Positions 7,649 to 18,456 are shown, counted from the first letter of the stretch. The stretch is 64,000 nucleotides of DNA from Rhizobium sp. FKL33 (GCF_005222915.1 NZ_STFX01000024.1:1-64000); one strand, 5' to 3'. The notes: generated by a model not told the origin, from the letters alone. Translations and numbers: made by a program.

Positions 7649-8838
7649 GCCGGCTTTGCGGGCTGCGCTTCGGATGTCTTGAGCAGCGGCTCGTAGCGCT
7701 TGTCGGTCAGTGTTTTCAGGAAGGCGACGAGCGCGTCGATGCGCTTGTCGTCGAGGCCGGGGCCGGTCTCCAGTTCCTTCGTCGCGAGATTGTCGGCGAT
7801 TTCGGGAGCTGCCCAGCGCTGACCGGTCTCGGGATTGATCTGCCGGCTCTTCTTCTTGGAATTGTACTTGTTGTAGAACAGGATGACCGTGCGGAGATCC
7901 TTGAAGACGCCGTTGTGCATATAGGGGCCGGTGACCGCGATGTTGCGCAGCGTCGGAACCTTGAACTTGCCCTTCTCGGCCGGATCGCCGGCGACTTCAG
8001 GATTGGCGGCGAGGCCGATATCGACATAACCAGGCTTCACGCCATTTTTGGCGCGGGCCGTCTCATTGGCGGGCACGCCGATGTTGAAATATTTATGGCT
8101 CGAAAAGGTCGAGCTTTCATAGCGGCCATCGGCGCCCTTGATGTCGTGGCAGAGGCTGCAATTGGCGAATTGGGTGGAGAAGAACAGCGTGCGGCCGAGC
8201 TCTTCCTGCTCGGTGAACTTCTCTTCGCCGCGCAGATACCGGTCATAACGGGAATCGAAGGGCGACACCTCCTTGGTGCGCTCGAAGGCGGCGATGGCGC
8301 TGGTGACCGAGGCGAAGGCCTTGTCGTCGGTCGACAGCGCGTCCTTGCCGTACAAGCGCTGGAACGCGTCGACATAGCCTGAATTTTCCTGGATGCGCGC
8401 GGCGACCGTCTTCTTGTCGGGCATGCCCATTTCGATCGGGTTGAGCGGCGGCCCGCCGGCCTGATCCTCGAGCTTGCCGGCGCGGCCATCCCAGAATTGG
8501 CCGCCCTGCCAAACGCCGGTCGCCTTGTCCTTGTGGAAGGCGGGGCTGAAGGCGGCATAGGCCACCGAAGGCGCATTGCGATCGCCGAAGGACTTGCTGT
8601 CGTCGCCGCGGGAAACGGCGGCGCCGCCCGGCTCGTTGTGATCTGTGAAGCCCATATCGGGCATATGACAGGTCGAACAGGCCTGCGTCCGATTGAACGA
8701 CAGGTTCTTGTCGTGAAACAGCGCCGCGCCCAGGCTTTCCGGCGTCGGATAAGCATTGGCGCCGGCCATGCGCAACGCGACGCCGCCGACGGGCAGCGAC
8801 AGCAGGAGAGCGACGGAAAGGATTTTGAGTTTACGCAT
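7639..8838 (-). CDS. Di-heme cytochrome c peroxidase (MauG/CcpA superfamily)
   Basis: A 399-residue periplasmic protein: an N-terminal hydrophobic segment (LSVALLLSLPVGGVAL) for export, then two c-type heme sites, CSTCH (residues 54-58) and CSLCH (227-231). The blocks FNRTQAC, FWDGRA, GPYMHNG and FKVPTLRNI are typical of bacterial di-heme peroxidases, which reduce hydrogen peroxide with electrons from small cytochromes or oxidise proteins (MauG type). The protein is somewhat longer than classical CcpA (about 330-350 residues), with a Lys/Pro-rich tail. It stands alone, so its electron donor is not evident here. Confidence 0.85.
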   Translation of the reverse strand: MRKLKILSVALLLSLPVGGVALRMAGANAYPTPESLGAALFHDKNLSFNRTQACSTCHMPDMGFTDHNEPGGAAVSRGDDSKSFGDRNAPSVAYAAFSPAFHKDKATGVWQGGQFWDGRAGKLEDQAGGPPLNPIEMGMPDKKTVAARIQENSGYVDAFQRLYGKDALSTDDKAFASVTSAIAAFERTKEVSPFDSRYDRYLRGEEKFTEQEELGRTLFFSTQFANCSLCHDIKGADGRYESSTFSSHKYFNIGVPANETARAKNGVKPGYVDIGLAANPEVAGDPAEKGKFKVPTLRNIAVTGPYMHNGVFKDLRTVILFYNKYNSKKKSRQINPETGQRWAAPEIADNLATKELETGPGLDDKRIDALVAFLKTLTDKRYEPLLKTSEAQPAKPAQP

Positions 8839-8962
8839 GATGATCGAGCCGCAATGAGAAAGCGCCCGTCGTTACCGCCGACGGACGTCCCTGTCCCTGA
8901 CATCGGTCAAAAAACAGAGAAGATGAGCGTCTTTCTCACATTTTTGCGGCGGCGCGAAGACC

Positions 8963-9903
<941 letters not shown>

Positions 9904-9907
<4 letters not shown>

Positions 9908-10905
9908 GCGAAGGCCTCCTCCTTGCTCGGATGGCCCTGGGGCATGCCGTGGATGAGCGGATAGTTGCACAGCGCCGAGCCGAGATCCGGCCCCTGGCGC
10001 TTTGCGGTCTGGCGACAGAGGTCAGTGGCAAACTTGCAGCGCGGCGAGAACAGACAGCCCGTGGGCCGATCATGCGCGCCGGGCACGACGCCCGCGATCG
10101 ACGGCAGGCGGCCGCCGGCGACGGCGCGTTCCGGCAGCGCCGACAAAAGCGCCGCCGTATAGGGGTGATGCGGATCGGCGAAGAGATCGATCACCGGCTG
10201 CTCCTCGACCTTCTGGCCGGCATATTGCACCTGGACGCGATGGGCGGTTTCGGCGACCACGCCCATGTCATGGGTGATCAGCACCAGCGCCATGCCCTCT
10301 TCCTCCTGCAGGCGCACGAGAAGATCGAGGATCTGCGCCTGGATGGTGACGTCGAGCGCGGTGGTCGGCTCGTCGGCGATCAGCAGTTTCGGATTGCAGG
10401 CCAGCGCCATGGCGATCATCACGCGCTGGCTCATGCCGCCCGACATCTGATGCGGGAAATTGCCGAGCCGGCTTTCGGGCGCGGGAATGCCGACCTTCTT
10501 CAGGAGCTCGATCGAGCGGGCGCGGCGTTCGGACTTGGACAGGCCGAGATGCGTCTTCAGCGCCTCGTCGAGCTGGAAGCCGACGGTGAAGCAGGGGTTG
10601 AGCGAGGTCATCGGCTCCTGGAAGATCATGGCGATGTCCTTGCCGATGATCTTGCGGCGGTCCGCAGGCGTGAGCGAGCGCAGGTCCTTGCCGTCGAACA
10701 GCATGGCGTCGGCGGTGATCTTCGCCGTCCAGGGCAGAAGCCCCATCACCGCGAGCATGGCCACCGACTTGCCCGATCCGGACTCGCCGACCACCGCGAG
10801 GATCTCGCCGCGATCACAGGCGAGCGACACGCCGTCGACGGCGCGAAACAGGCCCGACGTCGTCTCAAACTCGACAGTGAGATTTCGTATGTCTAGCAAA
10901 GGCAT
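9904..10905 (-). CDS. dppD: Dipeptide/oligopeptide ABC transporter, ATP-binding protein DppD
   Basis: A 333-residue ABC ATPase with Walker A GESGSGKS, signature [14 protein letters not shown] and Walker [13 protein letters not shown], followed by the family's C-terminal extension with cysteines ([21 protein letters not shown]). It forms a heterodimer with the product of the overlapping dppF gene. The 130-base gap from dppC is GC-rich with several inverted GC stretches but contains no gene I can support. Confidence 0.9.
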
Positions 10906-11035
10906 TGTTTTCGCCTCTTTCTCAGAGAATAGTTCGGCCGAGCCGTGACGATGCGCGTTCCGCGCCGTCTCCGCCGGCGTCGCGCTCTGGGCGAGCCGGC
11001 GACGACAGCGTCGACGGCTCTCGCCCTTCAGACCG

Positions 11036-11950
11036 TCACGATCTCTTCAGCTTGGGATCCAGCGCATCGCGCAGGCCGTCGCCCATAAGGTTGATCGCCA
11101 GCACGGTGATCAGGATCGCCAGGCCCGGAAAGGTGACGACCCATGGGGCGCGCAGGATGAATTCACGGGCGGACGCCAGCATCGTGCCCCATTCCGGCGT
11201 CGGCGGCTGGGCGCCCAGGCCGAGAAAGCCAAGCGCCGCCGCCTCCAGAATGGCGTTGGAGAAGGACAGCGTGCCCTGCACGATCAGCGGCGCCAGACAG
11301 TTTGGCAGAATGGTGAGGAACATCAGCCGGAGCTTGCCGGCGCCCGCAACCCGCGAGGCGGTGACATAGTCGCGCGACTTTTCCACCATCACGGCCGCCC
11401 GCACCAGACGGGCGAAATGCGGCACCAGAACCAGTGCGATCGCCAGCATGGCGTTGAACAGGCTGGGACCGAGAATGGTCACCAGAACCAGCGCTAGAAG
11501 CAGCGAGGGAAAAGCCAGGATGATATCCATCACCCGCGAAGTCGCCACATCGACCCAGCCCCGGAAGAAGCCGGCGAGAAGGCCGAGCGCAATGCCGGCC
11601 ACCAGCGAGATCGAGACGACGACGGCGCCGATCAGCAGCGAGAACTGCGCGCCATACATCAGGCGGGACAGCATGTCGCGGCCGACAGGATCGGTGCCCA
11701 GGATGAAACGCCAACTGCCGCCCTCATGCCAGACAGGCGGCGCGAGGAAAGCGTCTCGATATTGCATGTCGGGGGCGTGCGGCGCGAGCACGGGCGCAAG
11801 CACCGCCGAGGCGACCATCATCAGGAAGACGACGAGGCCGATGACGGCGCCGCGGTTCTTGGAAAAATAGAACCAGAATTCGGCAAGACGCGGATAGCGA
11901 GGCGTCTTGACGCTGGTTGCTGCGATGGGATCAAGTTCGGTCGACGCCAT
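11036..11950 (-). CDS. dppC: Dipeptide/oligopeptide ABC transporter, permease DppC
   Basis: A 304-residue inner-membrane permease with an N-terminal OppC-type segment (FSKNRGAVIGLVVFLMM) and about six membrane segments. The HPDMQYRD-like region, FILGTDPVGRDMLSRLMYG and the cytoplasmic EAA-type loop (REFILRA region) identify the BPD_transp_1/OppC-N family. It begins 3 bases after dppB and pairs with that protein to make the channel. Confidence 0.9.
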   Translation of the reverse strand: MASTELDPIAATSVKTPRYPRLAEFWFYFSKNRGAVIGLVVFLMMVASAVLAPVLAPHAPDMQYRDAFLAPPVWHEGGSWRFILGTDPVGRDMLSRLMYGAQFSLLIGAVVVSISLVAGIALGLLAGFFRGWVDVATSRVMDIILAFPSLLLALVLVTILGPSLFNAMLAIALVLVPHFARLVRAAVMVEKSRDYVTASRVAGAGKLRLMFLTILPNCLAPLIVQGTLSFSNAILEAAALGFLGLGAQPPTPEWGTMLASAREFILRAPWVVTFPGLAILITVLAINLMGDGLRDALDPKLKRS

Positions 11951-11953
11951 GGA

Positions 11954-12961
11954 TCAGCCTCCCCGCATGCGTGGATTGACGAAGGCGTAGAGCAGATCGA
12001 CGACGAGATTGACGACCATCACGATCAGCGCGATCAGCAGGAGACCACTCTGAACCACGACATAATCGCGCTTGAAGATGGAATCGACCATCCATTTGCC
12101 GATGCCGGGCCAGGAGAAGATCGTCTCGGTGAGGATGGCGCCGGCCAGCATGACGCCGACCTGCAGGCCGATGGTGGTGATAACAGGGATCAGCGCATTG
12201 CGCAGCGCATGCACGCCGATGACGCGCAGCGGCTCGAGTCCCTTGGCGCGGGCGGTGCGGATATAGTCTTCGCCCAGTACTTCGAGCATGGCCGAGCGCG
12301 TCTGGCGGGCGATCACCGCAAGCGGAATCGTGCCCAGAACCACAGCCGGCAGGATCAGATGCTGCAGCGCCGACACGAACGCCTTGTATTGGCCGAGGAT
12401 CAGCGTGTCGATCAGCATGAAGCCGGTGATCGGGCGGAAGAAGAATTGCAAGCCGATGCGGCCCGAGACGGGCGTCCAGCCGAGATAGCCGGAGAAGAAG
12501 ATGATCAGCAGCAGGCCCCACCAGAAGATCGGCATGGAATAGCCCACCAGAGCCGTGCCGGTGATCAGCTGATCGATCCAGGAGCCGCGACGCGATGCGG
12601 CGATAACGCCGGCGGGAATACCGAGCAGAACGGCGAGCACGATGGCGACGAAGGACAGCTCAAGCGTCGCCGGAAACAGCACCGAGAATTCCTGGATGAC
12701 CGGCTTCTTCGTGGCGATCGAAACGCCGAAATCGCCCGAGAGCACGCCGCCGACATAATGGAGATATTGCTGCCAGATGGGCAGGTTGTAGCCAAACTGC
12801 TCCCTGAGGATCGCATAACGCTCAGGCGTGACGCCATGTTCGCCGGCCATGGCCAGAATGGGATCGCCCGGAAGCAGGCGCACGAAGGCGAAGGCGCAAA
12901 TGGTTATGCCGACCAAAGTCGGCACGAACAGGAGCAGCTTGTGGAGGATGAAACGCAACAT
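11954..12961 (-). CDS. dppB: Dipeptide/oligopeptide ABC transporter, permease DppB
   Basis: A 335-residue permease of the DppB/OppB family. It starts with the typical segment LHKLLLFVPTLVGITICAF and LLPGDPI, and has the permease motif GYSMPIFWWGLLL and the EAA loop EDYIRTARAKGLEP that contacts the ATPases. The segment ends near the C-terminal VNLVVDLLYAFVNPRMR, which is diagnostic for this subfamily. It lies between dppA and dppC in a compact operon. Confidence 0.9.
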   Translation of the reverse strand: MLRFILHKLLLFVPTLVGITICAFAFVRLLPGDPILAMAGEHGVTPERYAILREQFGYNLPIWQQYLHYVGGVLSGDFGVSIATKKPVIQEFSVLFPATLELSFVAIVLAVLLGIPAGVIAASRRGSWIDQLITGTALVGYSMPIFWWGLLLIIFFSGYLGWTPVSGRIGLQFFFRPITGFMLIDTLILGQYKAFVSALQHLILPAVVLGTIPLAVIARQTRSAMLEVLGEDYIRTARAKGLEPLRVIGVHALRNALIPVITTIGLQVGVMLAGAILTETIFSWPGIGKWMVDSIFKRDYVVVQSGLLLIALIVMVVNLVVDLLYAFVNPRMRGG

Positions 12962-13015
12962 GGCAAAAACCGAAAACGGGCAGCGGCGTTTTGCGCCGCC
13001 GCCCGGGATCCCTGA

Positions 13016-14608
13016 TTACTCCGCCTTGTCCACACCGTCGAAACGGTGGATACCGAGCGGGTCCATCGCGAAGCCGGTCACGCCCTTGCGCGCAACGGCA
13101 TAGACCTGGGAATGGGCCAGCGTGAAGGCCGGAGCCTCGCGCTTGAACACAACCTGCGCCTCTTCATAGAGCTTCGTGCGCTCTGCCTGGTCGGAGGTGA
13201 CCTTGGCCTTCTGGATCAGATCCTCGAATTCCTTGTTGCACCAGCTAGAGTAATTGGACACGCCAATCGCCGAGCAGGAGAACAGGGTGGCGAAGAAGTT
13301 GTCCGGATCGCCGTTGTCGCCGGTCCAGCCGATCTGGAAGGCGCCAGCGCGGTCCTTCTTCTTGCCTTCCTCGCGATACTTCGTCCATTCGAGCGTCTTG
13401 ATGGTCGCCTTGACGCCGACAGCGGCCCAATCCTGCTGGATCAGTTCTGCGGCGCGCGAGAAGCTCGGATTGTAGGGACGGAAGCGGTCGGACGCCCAGA
13501 GGTCGATTTCCTTGACGCCATTGGCTTCCAGCACCTTCTTTGCGGCTTCCGGATCATACGGATCGTCCTTGACGTCCTTGTTATAGGACCACATCGTCGG
13601 CGGGATCAGGTTGGTTGCGGGCGTTGCGCCGGCATCGCCGAACAGCGACTTGATCAGGGCTTCCTTGTTGATCGCCATGTTGAGGGCCTTGCGGACCTCG
13701 ACCTTGTCGAACGGAGCCTGGGTGGTGTTGTAGGACATGTAGCCGATGTTCAGGCCTGCCTGTTCCAGAAGCTCGAGATCGCCATTCGCCTTGATCGTGG
13801 CGAGGTCGGCCGGGTTCGGATAGGGCATGATATCGCATTCGCCGGCGGCGACCTTCTGCAGGCGCGCAGAGGCGTCCGGCGTGATCGCGAAGATCAGGTC
13901 GTCGATCTTTTCCTTGCCCTTGAAGTAGTCGGGAAAGGCGGCGTAGCGGATGACGGAGTCCAGCTGATAATCGACGAACTGGAACGGACCGGTGCCGATC
14001 GGCTCGCTGGCGAGCTTCTCAGGCGTGCCGGCTTCCATCAGCTTGTCGGCGTATTCCTTGGAGAGGATCGAGGCGAAGTCCATGCCCAGGTTGGCGAGCA
14101 TCGGCGCATTCGGCTCGGTGAGCGTGATCTTGACGGTCAGGTCGTCAACCTTCTCTATCGACTTCAGATATTTCGGCATGTCCATGCCCTGGAAATAATC
14201 CCAGGTGATGTTGGGCATGTAGGCGTGCCACTTGTCGCCTTCCTTCCACTGACGCTCGAACGAGAAGATCACGTCGTCGGCGTTCAGCTCGCGGGTCGGG
14301 GTGAAATAGGAAGTGGTCTGGAACTTAACGCCCTTGCGCAGCTTGAAGGTGTAGACGAGGCCATCCGGAGAGATGGTCCAGCTTTCGGCGAGACCCGGTT
14401 CGATCTCGGTGGAGCCATGCTTGAACTCGACGAGGCGGCTGTAAATGGTGCGCGAAGAGGCGTCGAAATCATTGCCGCCGGTTGTGATGCCCGGATCGAA
14501 ATTGGCCGGAGACGCTTCGGAGCAGTAGACGAGCGTCTTGGCCTGAGCCGCGAGAGCAAAAGTGGATACGAGAGCGGTCGCTGCAAGCAGCGTGGCGAGC
14601 TTCTTCAT
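13016..14608 (-). CDS. dppA: Dipeptide ABC transporter, periplasmic substrate-binding protein
   Basis: A 530-residue solute-binding protein (SBP_bac_5 family). A signal peptide covers about the first 23 residues (LLAATALVSTFALAAQA). The opening KTLVYCSEASPANFDPG and the later SIRYAAFPDYFKGKE-like block and WTGDNGDPDNF are typical of DppA/heme-dipeptide binding proteins. It is the first gene of the transporter operon and should deliver di- or oligopeptides to DppBC. Two of the cysteines (FSCSAIG and SSWCNK) match a disulfide seen in DppA proteins. The 290 bases upstream are AT-rich and likely hold the promoter; I see no other gene there. Confidence 0.9.
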   Translation of the reverse strand: MKKLATLLAATALVSTFALAAQAKTLVYCSEASPANFDPGITTGGNDFDASSRTIYSRLVEFKHGSTEIEPGLAESWTISPDGLVYTFKLRKGVKFQTTSYFTPTRELNADDVIFSFERQWKEGDKWHAYMPNITWDYFQGMDMPKYLKSIEKVDDLTVKITLTEPNAPMLANLGMDFASILSKEYADKLMEAGTPEKLASEPIGTGPFQFVDYQLDSVIRYAAFPDYFKGKEKIDDLIFAITPDASARLQKVAAGECDIMPYPNPADLATIKANGDLELLEQAGLNIGYMSYNTTQAPFDKVEVRKALNMAINKEALIKSLFGDAGATPATNLIPPTMWSYNKDVKDDPYDPEAAKKVLEANGVKEIDLWASDRFRPYNPSFSRAAELIQQDWAAVGVKATIKTLEWTKYREEGKKKDRAGAFQIGWTGDNGDPDNFFATLFSCSAIGVSNYSSWCNKEFEDLIQKAKVTSDQAERTKLYEEAQVVFKREAPAFTLAHSQVYAVARKGVTGFAMDPLGIHRFDGVDKAE

Positions 14609-14898
14609 CTTGGTTTTCCCCTATGGTTTATCCACACCGACATCAACCGGCGTGGTTGCGGCAAAAATGAGCGTATCCTTTTCTAAAATGCAAGCGGTGG
14701 CCGGAAATAAATTTTCCAAAAGGTCAAAAAGCATACAAATTCGGCGCTGCTCGTGAAATTTCCAGAGACAAAGTCAAAAATCCCGTTCCGTTTTGCACAG
14801 GCTCGCGCTAGAGCGAAACCGCAGCAAAACAGCGCGCGCCGCGGGCTCCTCCCGATGCTTTTCCGCCCGCGCCGCCCAGTTCAAGGACATCGACCTCA

Positions 14899-15297
14899 AT
14901 GACCCTCCGCCTCGCGTTTGCCGCCGTCGTCACGGCGCTTCTCGCATCCTGCACCACGACCGGCGTCGTCTCCTCCGATCCGCTTTCCCAACGGTGGGTC
15001 GGCAAGGAAGCCGGCAAATTCTTCGCCGCTTACGGCCCGCCCGCAGGCGACGAGGACAGCGGCTCGTCCTCGACCTATGTGTGGAAGGGCGGCTACAAGA
15101 CCGTGCGCGTCGCGGCTCAGGGCCAGGGCAAAGGCAAGAAGAAGACCACCACCCGCTACCTGTCCTGCACGGTGAAGCTGACGGTCAACGACAGCTACAG
15201 GATCACCTCGATCAAGACGATCTCCGACCGCGCCGGTCTCGACGGCGAGCCGAGCTGGTGCGCGCAGTTCCTCGACGCCGCGCCCAAGAAGGCCTGA
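14899..15297 (+). CDS. Predicted lipoprotein of unknown function
   Basis: A 132-residue protein with a lipoprotein signal: hydrophobic segment AFAAVVTALL followed by the lipobox LASC, so lipidation is predicted at Cys18. The mature part contains WVGKEAGKFFAAYGPP and a lysine-rich loop (KGKKKTTTRYLSC) with two further cysteines (LSCTV, SWCAQF) that could form a disulfide. I do not recognise a family; small lipoproteins with this layout are common in Hyphomicrobiales. It is followed by a good hairpin terminator. Confidence 0.65.
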   Translation: MTLRLAFAAVVTALLASCTTTGVVSSDPLSQRWVGKEAGKFFAAYGPPAGDEDSGSSSTYVWKGGYKTVRVAAQGQGKGKKKTTTRYLSCTVKLTVNDSYRITSIKTISDRAGLDGEPSWCAQFLDAAPKKA

Positions 15298-15324
15298 TCG
15301 ACATCGCGTCAATTTCCCTGCGAG

Positions 15325-15353
15325 CGCCCGCCCACCGGCGGGCGTTCCTGTTT
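15325..15353 (+). terminator. Rho-independent terminator after the lipoprotein gene
   Basis: CGCCCGCC (15325-15332) pairs perfectly with GGCGGGCG (15337-15344) around a 4-base loop, and a T-rich run follows at 15346-15354. It lies 28 bases after the lipoprotein stop codon. Confidence 0.7.
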
Positions 15354-15486
15354 TGGAACGAAATCGCCGCCCGCTGATTCTCCCTTCCGGAAACATCCGG
15401 GGCGCGCAGTGTCGCCATATTTCCCGGCTATTTTGCGCAAATCACAGCCAGGCCGCCTGCGGCGGCGCCGATATGGAGGGGCGGAC

Positions 15487-15705
15487 ATGCGGTATAGACT
15501 CGACGCGCAGGACATCGGCATGTTCGGACCCGAGGATCTCGACCGGCTGGCCACCGCTTATGCCAGCCTGTGCGGTGAACACGCGATCTCGGACAATGAA
15601 GAGGCCTGCCGCCGGCTGGCCCGCGCCTTGATCCAGCTTTACCGCCATGGCGTGCGCGAGCCGCAGCAGCTCGTCAGCGCGCTGCGCATGAGCCCGGCCG
15701 CCTGA
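15487..15705 (+). CDS. Small helical protein, paralogue of a response-regulator N-terminal domain
   Basis: A 72-residue protein starting at ATG 15487 after a strong GGAGGGGC site. Its pattern FGPEDLDRL...YASL...ISDNEEACRRLARALIQLYRHGVREPQQL matches, with similar spacing, the N-terminal part of the response regulator encoded at 57976-58581 (FSPADVALL...SDEEMQREFAAYVIARYRRGLVEPEKL). It is therefore a free-standing copy of that helical module. The function is unknown; a link to signalling is an inference from the shared domain. Confidence 0.7.
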   Translation: MRYRLDAQDIGMFGPEDLDRLATAYASLCGEHAISDNEEACRRLARALIQLYRHGVREPQQLVSALRMSPAA

Positions 15706-15758
15706 GAGGCCGATCCCCTTTCCTTCTTCCTGCGTAGGAAGGAGAAAAGGAGACTGGC

Positions 15759-16457
15759 ATGGCGCGATTTCTCATCATCGCCGCATCGAGCGGCATCGGA
15801 CAGGCGACGGCGCGGCTGCTCAAGACAGCGGGGCATGAGGTTGTGACGACCGCCCGCGATGCGGCCAAGATCACCCCCGACATCACGCTGGACGCAACGG
15901 ATTTCGACGCCGTCGACCGCGCCTTCCAGCAGGCGGGCGACATACAGGGCGTCGTCAATTTCTCGGGTTCGCTGCTTCTGAAGCCCGCGCATCTGACCAC
16001 CCGCGAACAGTATGACGCGGTGATCTCCGCCTCGCTGACCACCGCTTTCGCCACCGTGCGGGCCGCCGGCAAGCATATGAAACAGGGCGGATCCGTGGTG
16101 CTGGTGTCCTCGGCGGCGGCCATGGAGGGGCTCGCCAATCACGAAGCGATCGCCGCCGCCAAGGCCGGCGTGATCGGGCTGACGCTCGCCGCCGCCGCAA
16201 GCTATGCCGGGCAGAAATTGCGGGTCAACGCGGTGGCCCCCGGCCTCACGGAAACGCCGCTGACGGCGGCCGTGACCGGCAACGAGCTGTCGCGCAAGGT
16301 GTCGGAAGCCATGCATGCGCTGGGTCGGATCGGGACACCCGACGACGTGGCGCGGGCAGCAGCCTTCCTGCTCGACCCCGCCAACGACTGGATCACCGGC
16401 CAGACGCTCGCCGTCGACGGCGGCCTTTCCCGCGTCCGGCCGAAGATGAAGGCATGA
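15759..16457 (+). CDS. SDR-fold protein lacking the catalytic tyrosine
   Basis: A 232-residue protein with the overall short-chain dehydrogenase fold: N-terminal IIAASSGIGQA in place of the usual TGASxGIG, a VNFSG motif, VVLVSSAAA with the serine, NAVAPGLTETPL and GQTLAVDGGL near the end. Lys135 of the YxxxK motif is present but the residue four before it is Ile131, so the usual catalytic Tyr is missing. The protein may bind NAD(P) without standard SDR catalysis. It overlaps the photolyase gene by 4 bases, so the two are co-translated and probably act together. Confidence 0.8.
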   Translation: MARFLIIAASSGIGQATARLLKTAGHEVVTTARDAAKITPDITLDATDFDAVDRAFQQAGDIQGVVNFSGSLLLKPAHLTTREQYDAVISASLTTAFATVRAAGKHMKQGGSVVLVSSAAAMEGLANHEAIAAAKAGVIGLTLAAAASYAGQKLRVNAVAPGLTETPLTAAVTGNELSRKVSEAMHALGRIGTPDDVARAAAFLLDPANDWITGQTLAVDGGLSRVRPKMKA

Positions 16458-17992
16458 GCGCGCTGCGCCTGATCCTGGGCGACCAGCTCAGCCGTTCGAT
16501 TTCCAGCCTCGTCGGCGCCGACAAGAGCGACGATGTGGTGCTGATGGCCGAGGTGATGGAGGAAGCCAGCTATGTGAAGCATCACAAGAAGAAGATCGCA
16601 TTCCTCTTTTCCGCGATGCGCCATTTCGCCGAAAGCCTGAAAGCCGAGGGTTTTACGGTCCGCTATGTCAAGCTCGACGCCGCCGGCAACACGGGCAGCC
16701 TCGGCGGAGAGGTGGCGCGGGCGCTGGAGGAGACCGGGGCCGATCGGATCGTCGTCACCGAGCCCGGCGAATTGCGGCTGGGCCGCGAGATGCGGGGATG
16801 GAAGGATCGCTTCAACACCGCTCTCGAGATCCGCAGCGACGACCGCTTTCTCTGCGGGCATCGCGAATTCCGCGACTGGGCCGAGGGGCGCAAGCAATTG
16901 CGCATGGAATTCTTCTACCGCGACATCAGGCGCAAGACCGGCCTGTTGATGGAGGATGACGGGGAGCCGGCGGGCGGCCAGTGGAATTACGACAAGGACA
17001 ACCGCAAACCGCCGAAGGAGGGTCTTCGCTTTCCCAAACGCATCGCGCATCAGACATCTCCGATCACCCGTGAGGTGCTGGATCTCGTGTCGGAGCGTTT
17101 TGCCGATCACTTCGGCGATCTCGAACCGTTTCACTACGCGGTCACGCACAATGAGGCGATGATCGAGCTCGATCATTTCATCGAGACCTGCCTGCCGCGC
17201 TTCGGCGACTATCAGGACGCGATGGTGGCGGGCGAGCCCTATCTCTATCACTCGCTGATCTCCTCCTATCTGAACGCCGGCCTCCTGACGCCGATGGAGA
17301 TCTGCGAGAAGGCCGAAGCCGCCTATCGCAGGGGGCATGCGCCCTTGAATGCTGTGGAAGGCTTCATCCGCCAGATCATCGGCTGGCGGGAATATGTGCG
17401 CGGCATCTACTGGCTTCACATGCCCGATTATGCGACGCGCAACCATCTGGAGGCCCGCGAGCCGCTGCCGTGGTTCTACTGGTCGGGCAAGACGCGCATG
17501 CGCTGCATGGCCGAGGCGATCGGGCATACCCGCAAACACGCTTATTCGCACCATATCCAGCGGCTGATGATCACCGGCAATTTCGCCTTGCTGGCCGGAC
17601 TTTTGCCGAGCGAGGTCTGCGACTGGTATCTCGCCGTCTATTCCGACGCCTATGAATGGGTGGAATTGCCCAACACGCTGGGCATGGCGCTTTATGGCGA
17701 TGGCGGGCTTATGGCGAGCAAGCCCTATGCGGCCAGCGGCGCCTATATCAACCGGATGAGCGACTATTGCAGCGGCTGCGCTTACGATCCCAAGGAAGCG
17801 CTGGGCGACAAGGCCTGTCCCTTCAATGCCCTGTACTGGGATTTCCTCGCCCGCAACCAGGATCGTCTGAAAAACAATCCCCGCATGGCCATGCCCTACA
17901 AGAACTGGGAGCGCTTTGCCGACGACAAGCGCAAGGCGTTGCGCGGCAAGGCCAGGGAAACGCTGGACGCGATGCGCGAGGGGCGGCTCTGA
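16454..17992 (+). CDS. phrB: FeS bacterial cryptochrome/photolyase, PhrB type ((6-4) photolyase)
   Basis: A 512-residue protein of the FeS-BCP group (DUF523/photolyase-like). The N-terminal domain LRLILGDQL and the C-terminal FAD-binding region [19 protein letters not shown] are typical. Four cysteines, C351, C439, C442 and C455, match, with one-residue offset, the [4Fe-4S] ligands of Agrobacterium PhrB. That enzyme uses light to repair (6-4) photoproducts with a ribolumazine and FAD. The gene overlaps the upstream SDR-like gene and the downstream DUF2256 gene, so the three form one coupled unit. Confidence 0.9.
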   Translation: MSALRLILGDQLSRSISSLVGADKSDDVVLMAEVMEEASYVKHHKKKIAFLFSAMRHFAESLKAEGFTVRYVKLDAAGNTGSLGGEVARALEETGADRIVVTEPGELRLGREMRGWKDRFNTALEIRSDDRFLCGHREFRDWAEGRKQLRMEFFYRDIRRKTGLLMEDDGEPAGGQWNYDKDNRKPPKEGLRFPKRIAHQTSPITREVLDLVSERFADHFGDLEPFHYAVTHNEAMIELDHFIETCLPRFGDYQDAMVAGEPYLYHSLISSYLNAGLLTPMEICEKAEAAYRRGHAPLNAVEGFIRQIIGWREYVRGIYWLHMPDYATRNHLEAREPLPWFYWSGKTRMRCMAEAIGHTRKHAYSHHIQRLMITGNFALLAGLLPSEVCDWYLAVYSDAYEWVELPNTLGMALYGDGGLMASKPYAASGAYINRMSDYCSGCAYDPKEALGDKACPFNALYWDFLARNQDRLKNNPRMAMPYKNWERFADDKRKALRGKARETLDAMREGRL

Positions 17993-18129
17993 TGGCGAAG
18001 ATGAAAAAGAAACAGGACCTGCCCACCAAGACCTGCCCTCGATGCCAGAAGCCTTTCACCTGGCGCAAGAAGTGGGAAAAGGTCTGGGACGAGGTCAAAT
18101 ATTGCTCGGAGCGCTGCCGGCGGGGGTAA
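17992..18129 (+). CDS. DUF2256 small zinc-ribbon-like protein
   Basis: A 45-residue protein with [16 protein letters not shown] and then YCSERCRR, the DUF2256 pattern. The two CxxC-like pairs probably bind one zinc ion. DUF2256 genes are often found next to photolyase/cryptochrome genes. The ATG overlaps the photolyase TGA (TGATG), which implies translational coupling. The molecular role is unknown. Confidence 0.85.
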   Translation: MAKMKKKQDLPTKTCPRCQKPFTWRKKWEKVWDEVKYCSERCRRG

Positions 18130-18195
18130 CGGGGTCGAGACTTGCTCCGATTGGTCTGACGCGTTACGCTGAATGCAACACTTGGAGGATGCCCG

Positions 18196-18456
18196 ATGGC
18201 GGAGACGTCAACAGCTGACATGATCAGCGTAAACATTCCCGAGGATATGGCGGCATCGCTCGAGCGGATCGCTGCGGGCATGAATGTCGGGCGAGACGTG
18301 TTGGTCACAACCCTGCTCAAATCTTATCTCGAAACCGAAGGGCAAGAGGTACTTGATATTCTGGACGCCCAGCAGGATGTCGAGGACGGTAACACTGTTG
18401 ATTTCGACGAGGTTCTCGAGAAAATGGACGCCATCGTCAAAGGGGCGGCGGCGTGA
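18196..18456 (+). CDS. ParD-type (ribbon-helix-helix) antitoxin
   Basis: An 86-residue protein with an N-terminal ribbon-helix-helix: strand MISVNIPEDM, then helices SLERIAAGMNVGRDVLVTT and LKSYLETE, followed by an acidic tail (DAQQDVEDGN). This fits an antitoxin that dimerises, represses its own promoter and masks the toxin. It is coupled to the toxin gene by a GTGA overlap. A GGAGG site precedes the ATG. Confidence 0.72.
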   Translation: MAETSTADMISVNIPEDMAASLERIAAGMNVGRDVLVTTLLKSYLETEGQEVLDILDAQQDVEDGNTVDFDEVLEKMDAIVKGAAA

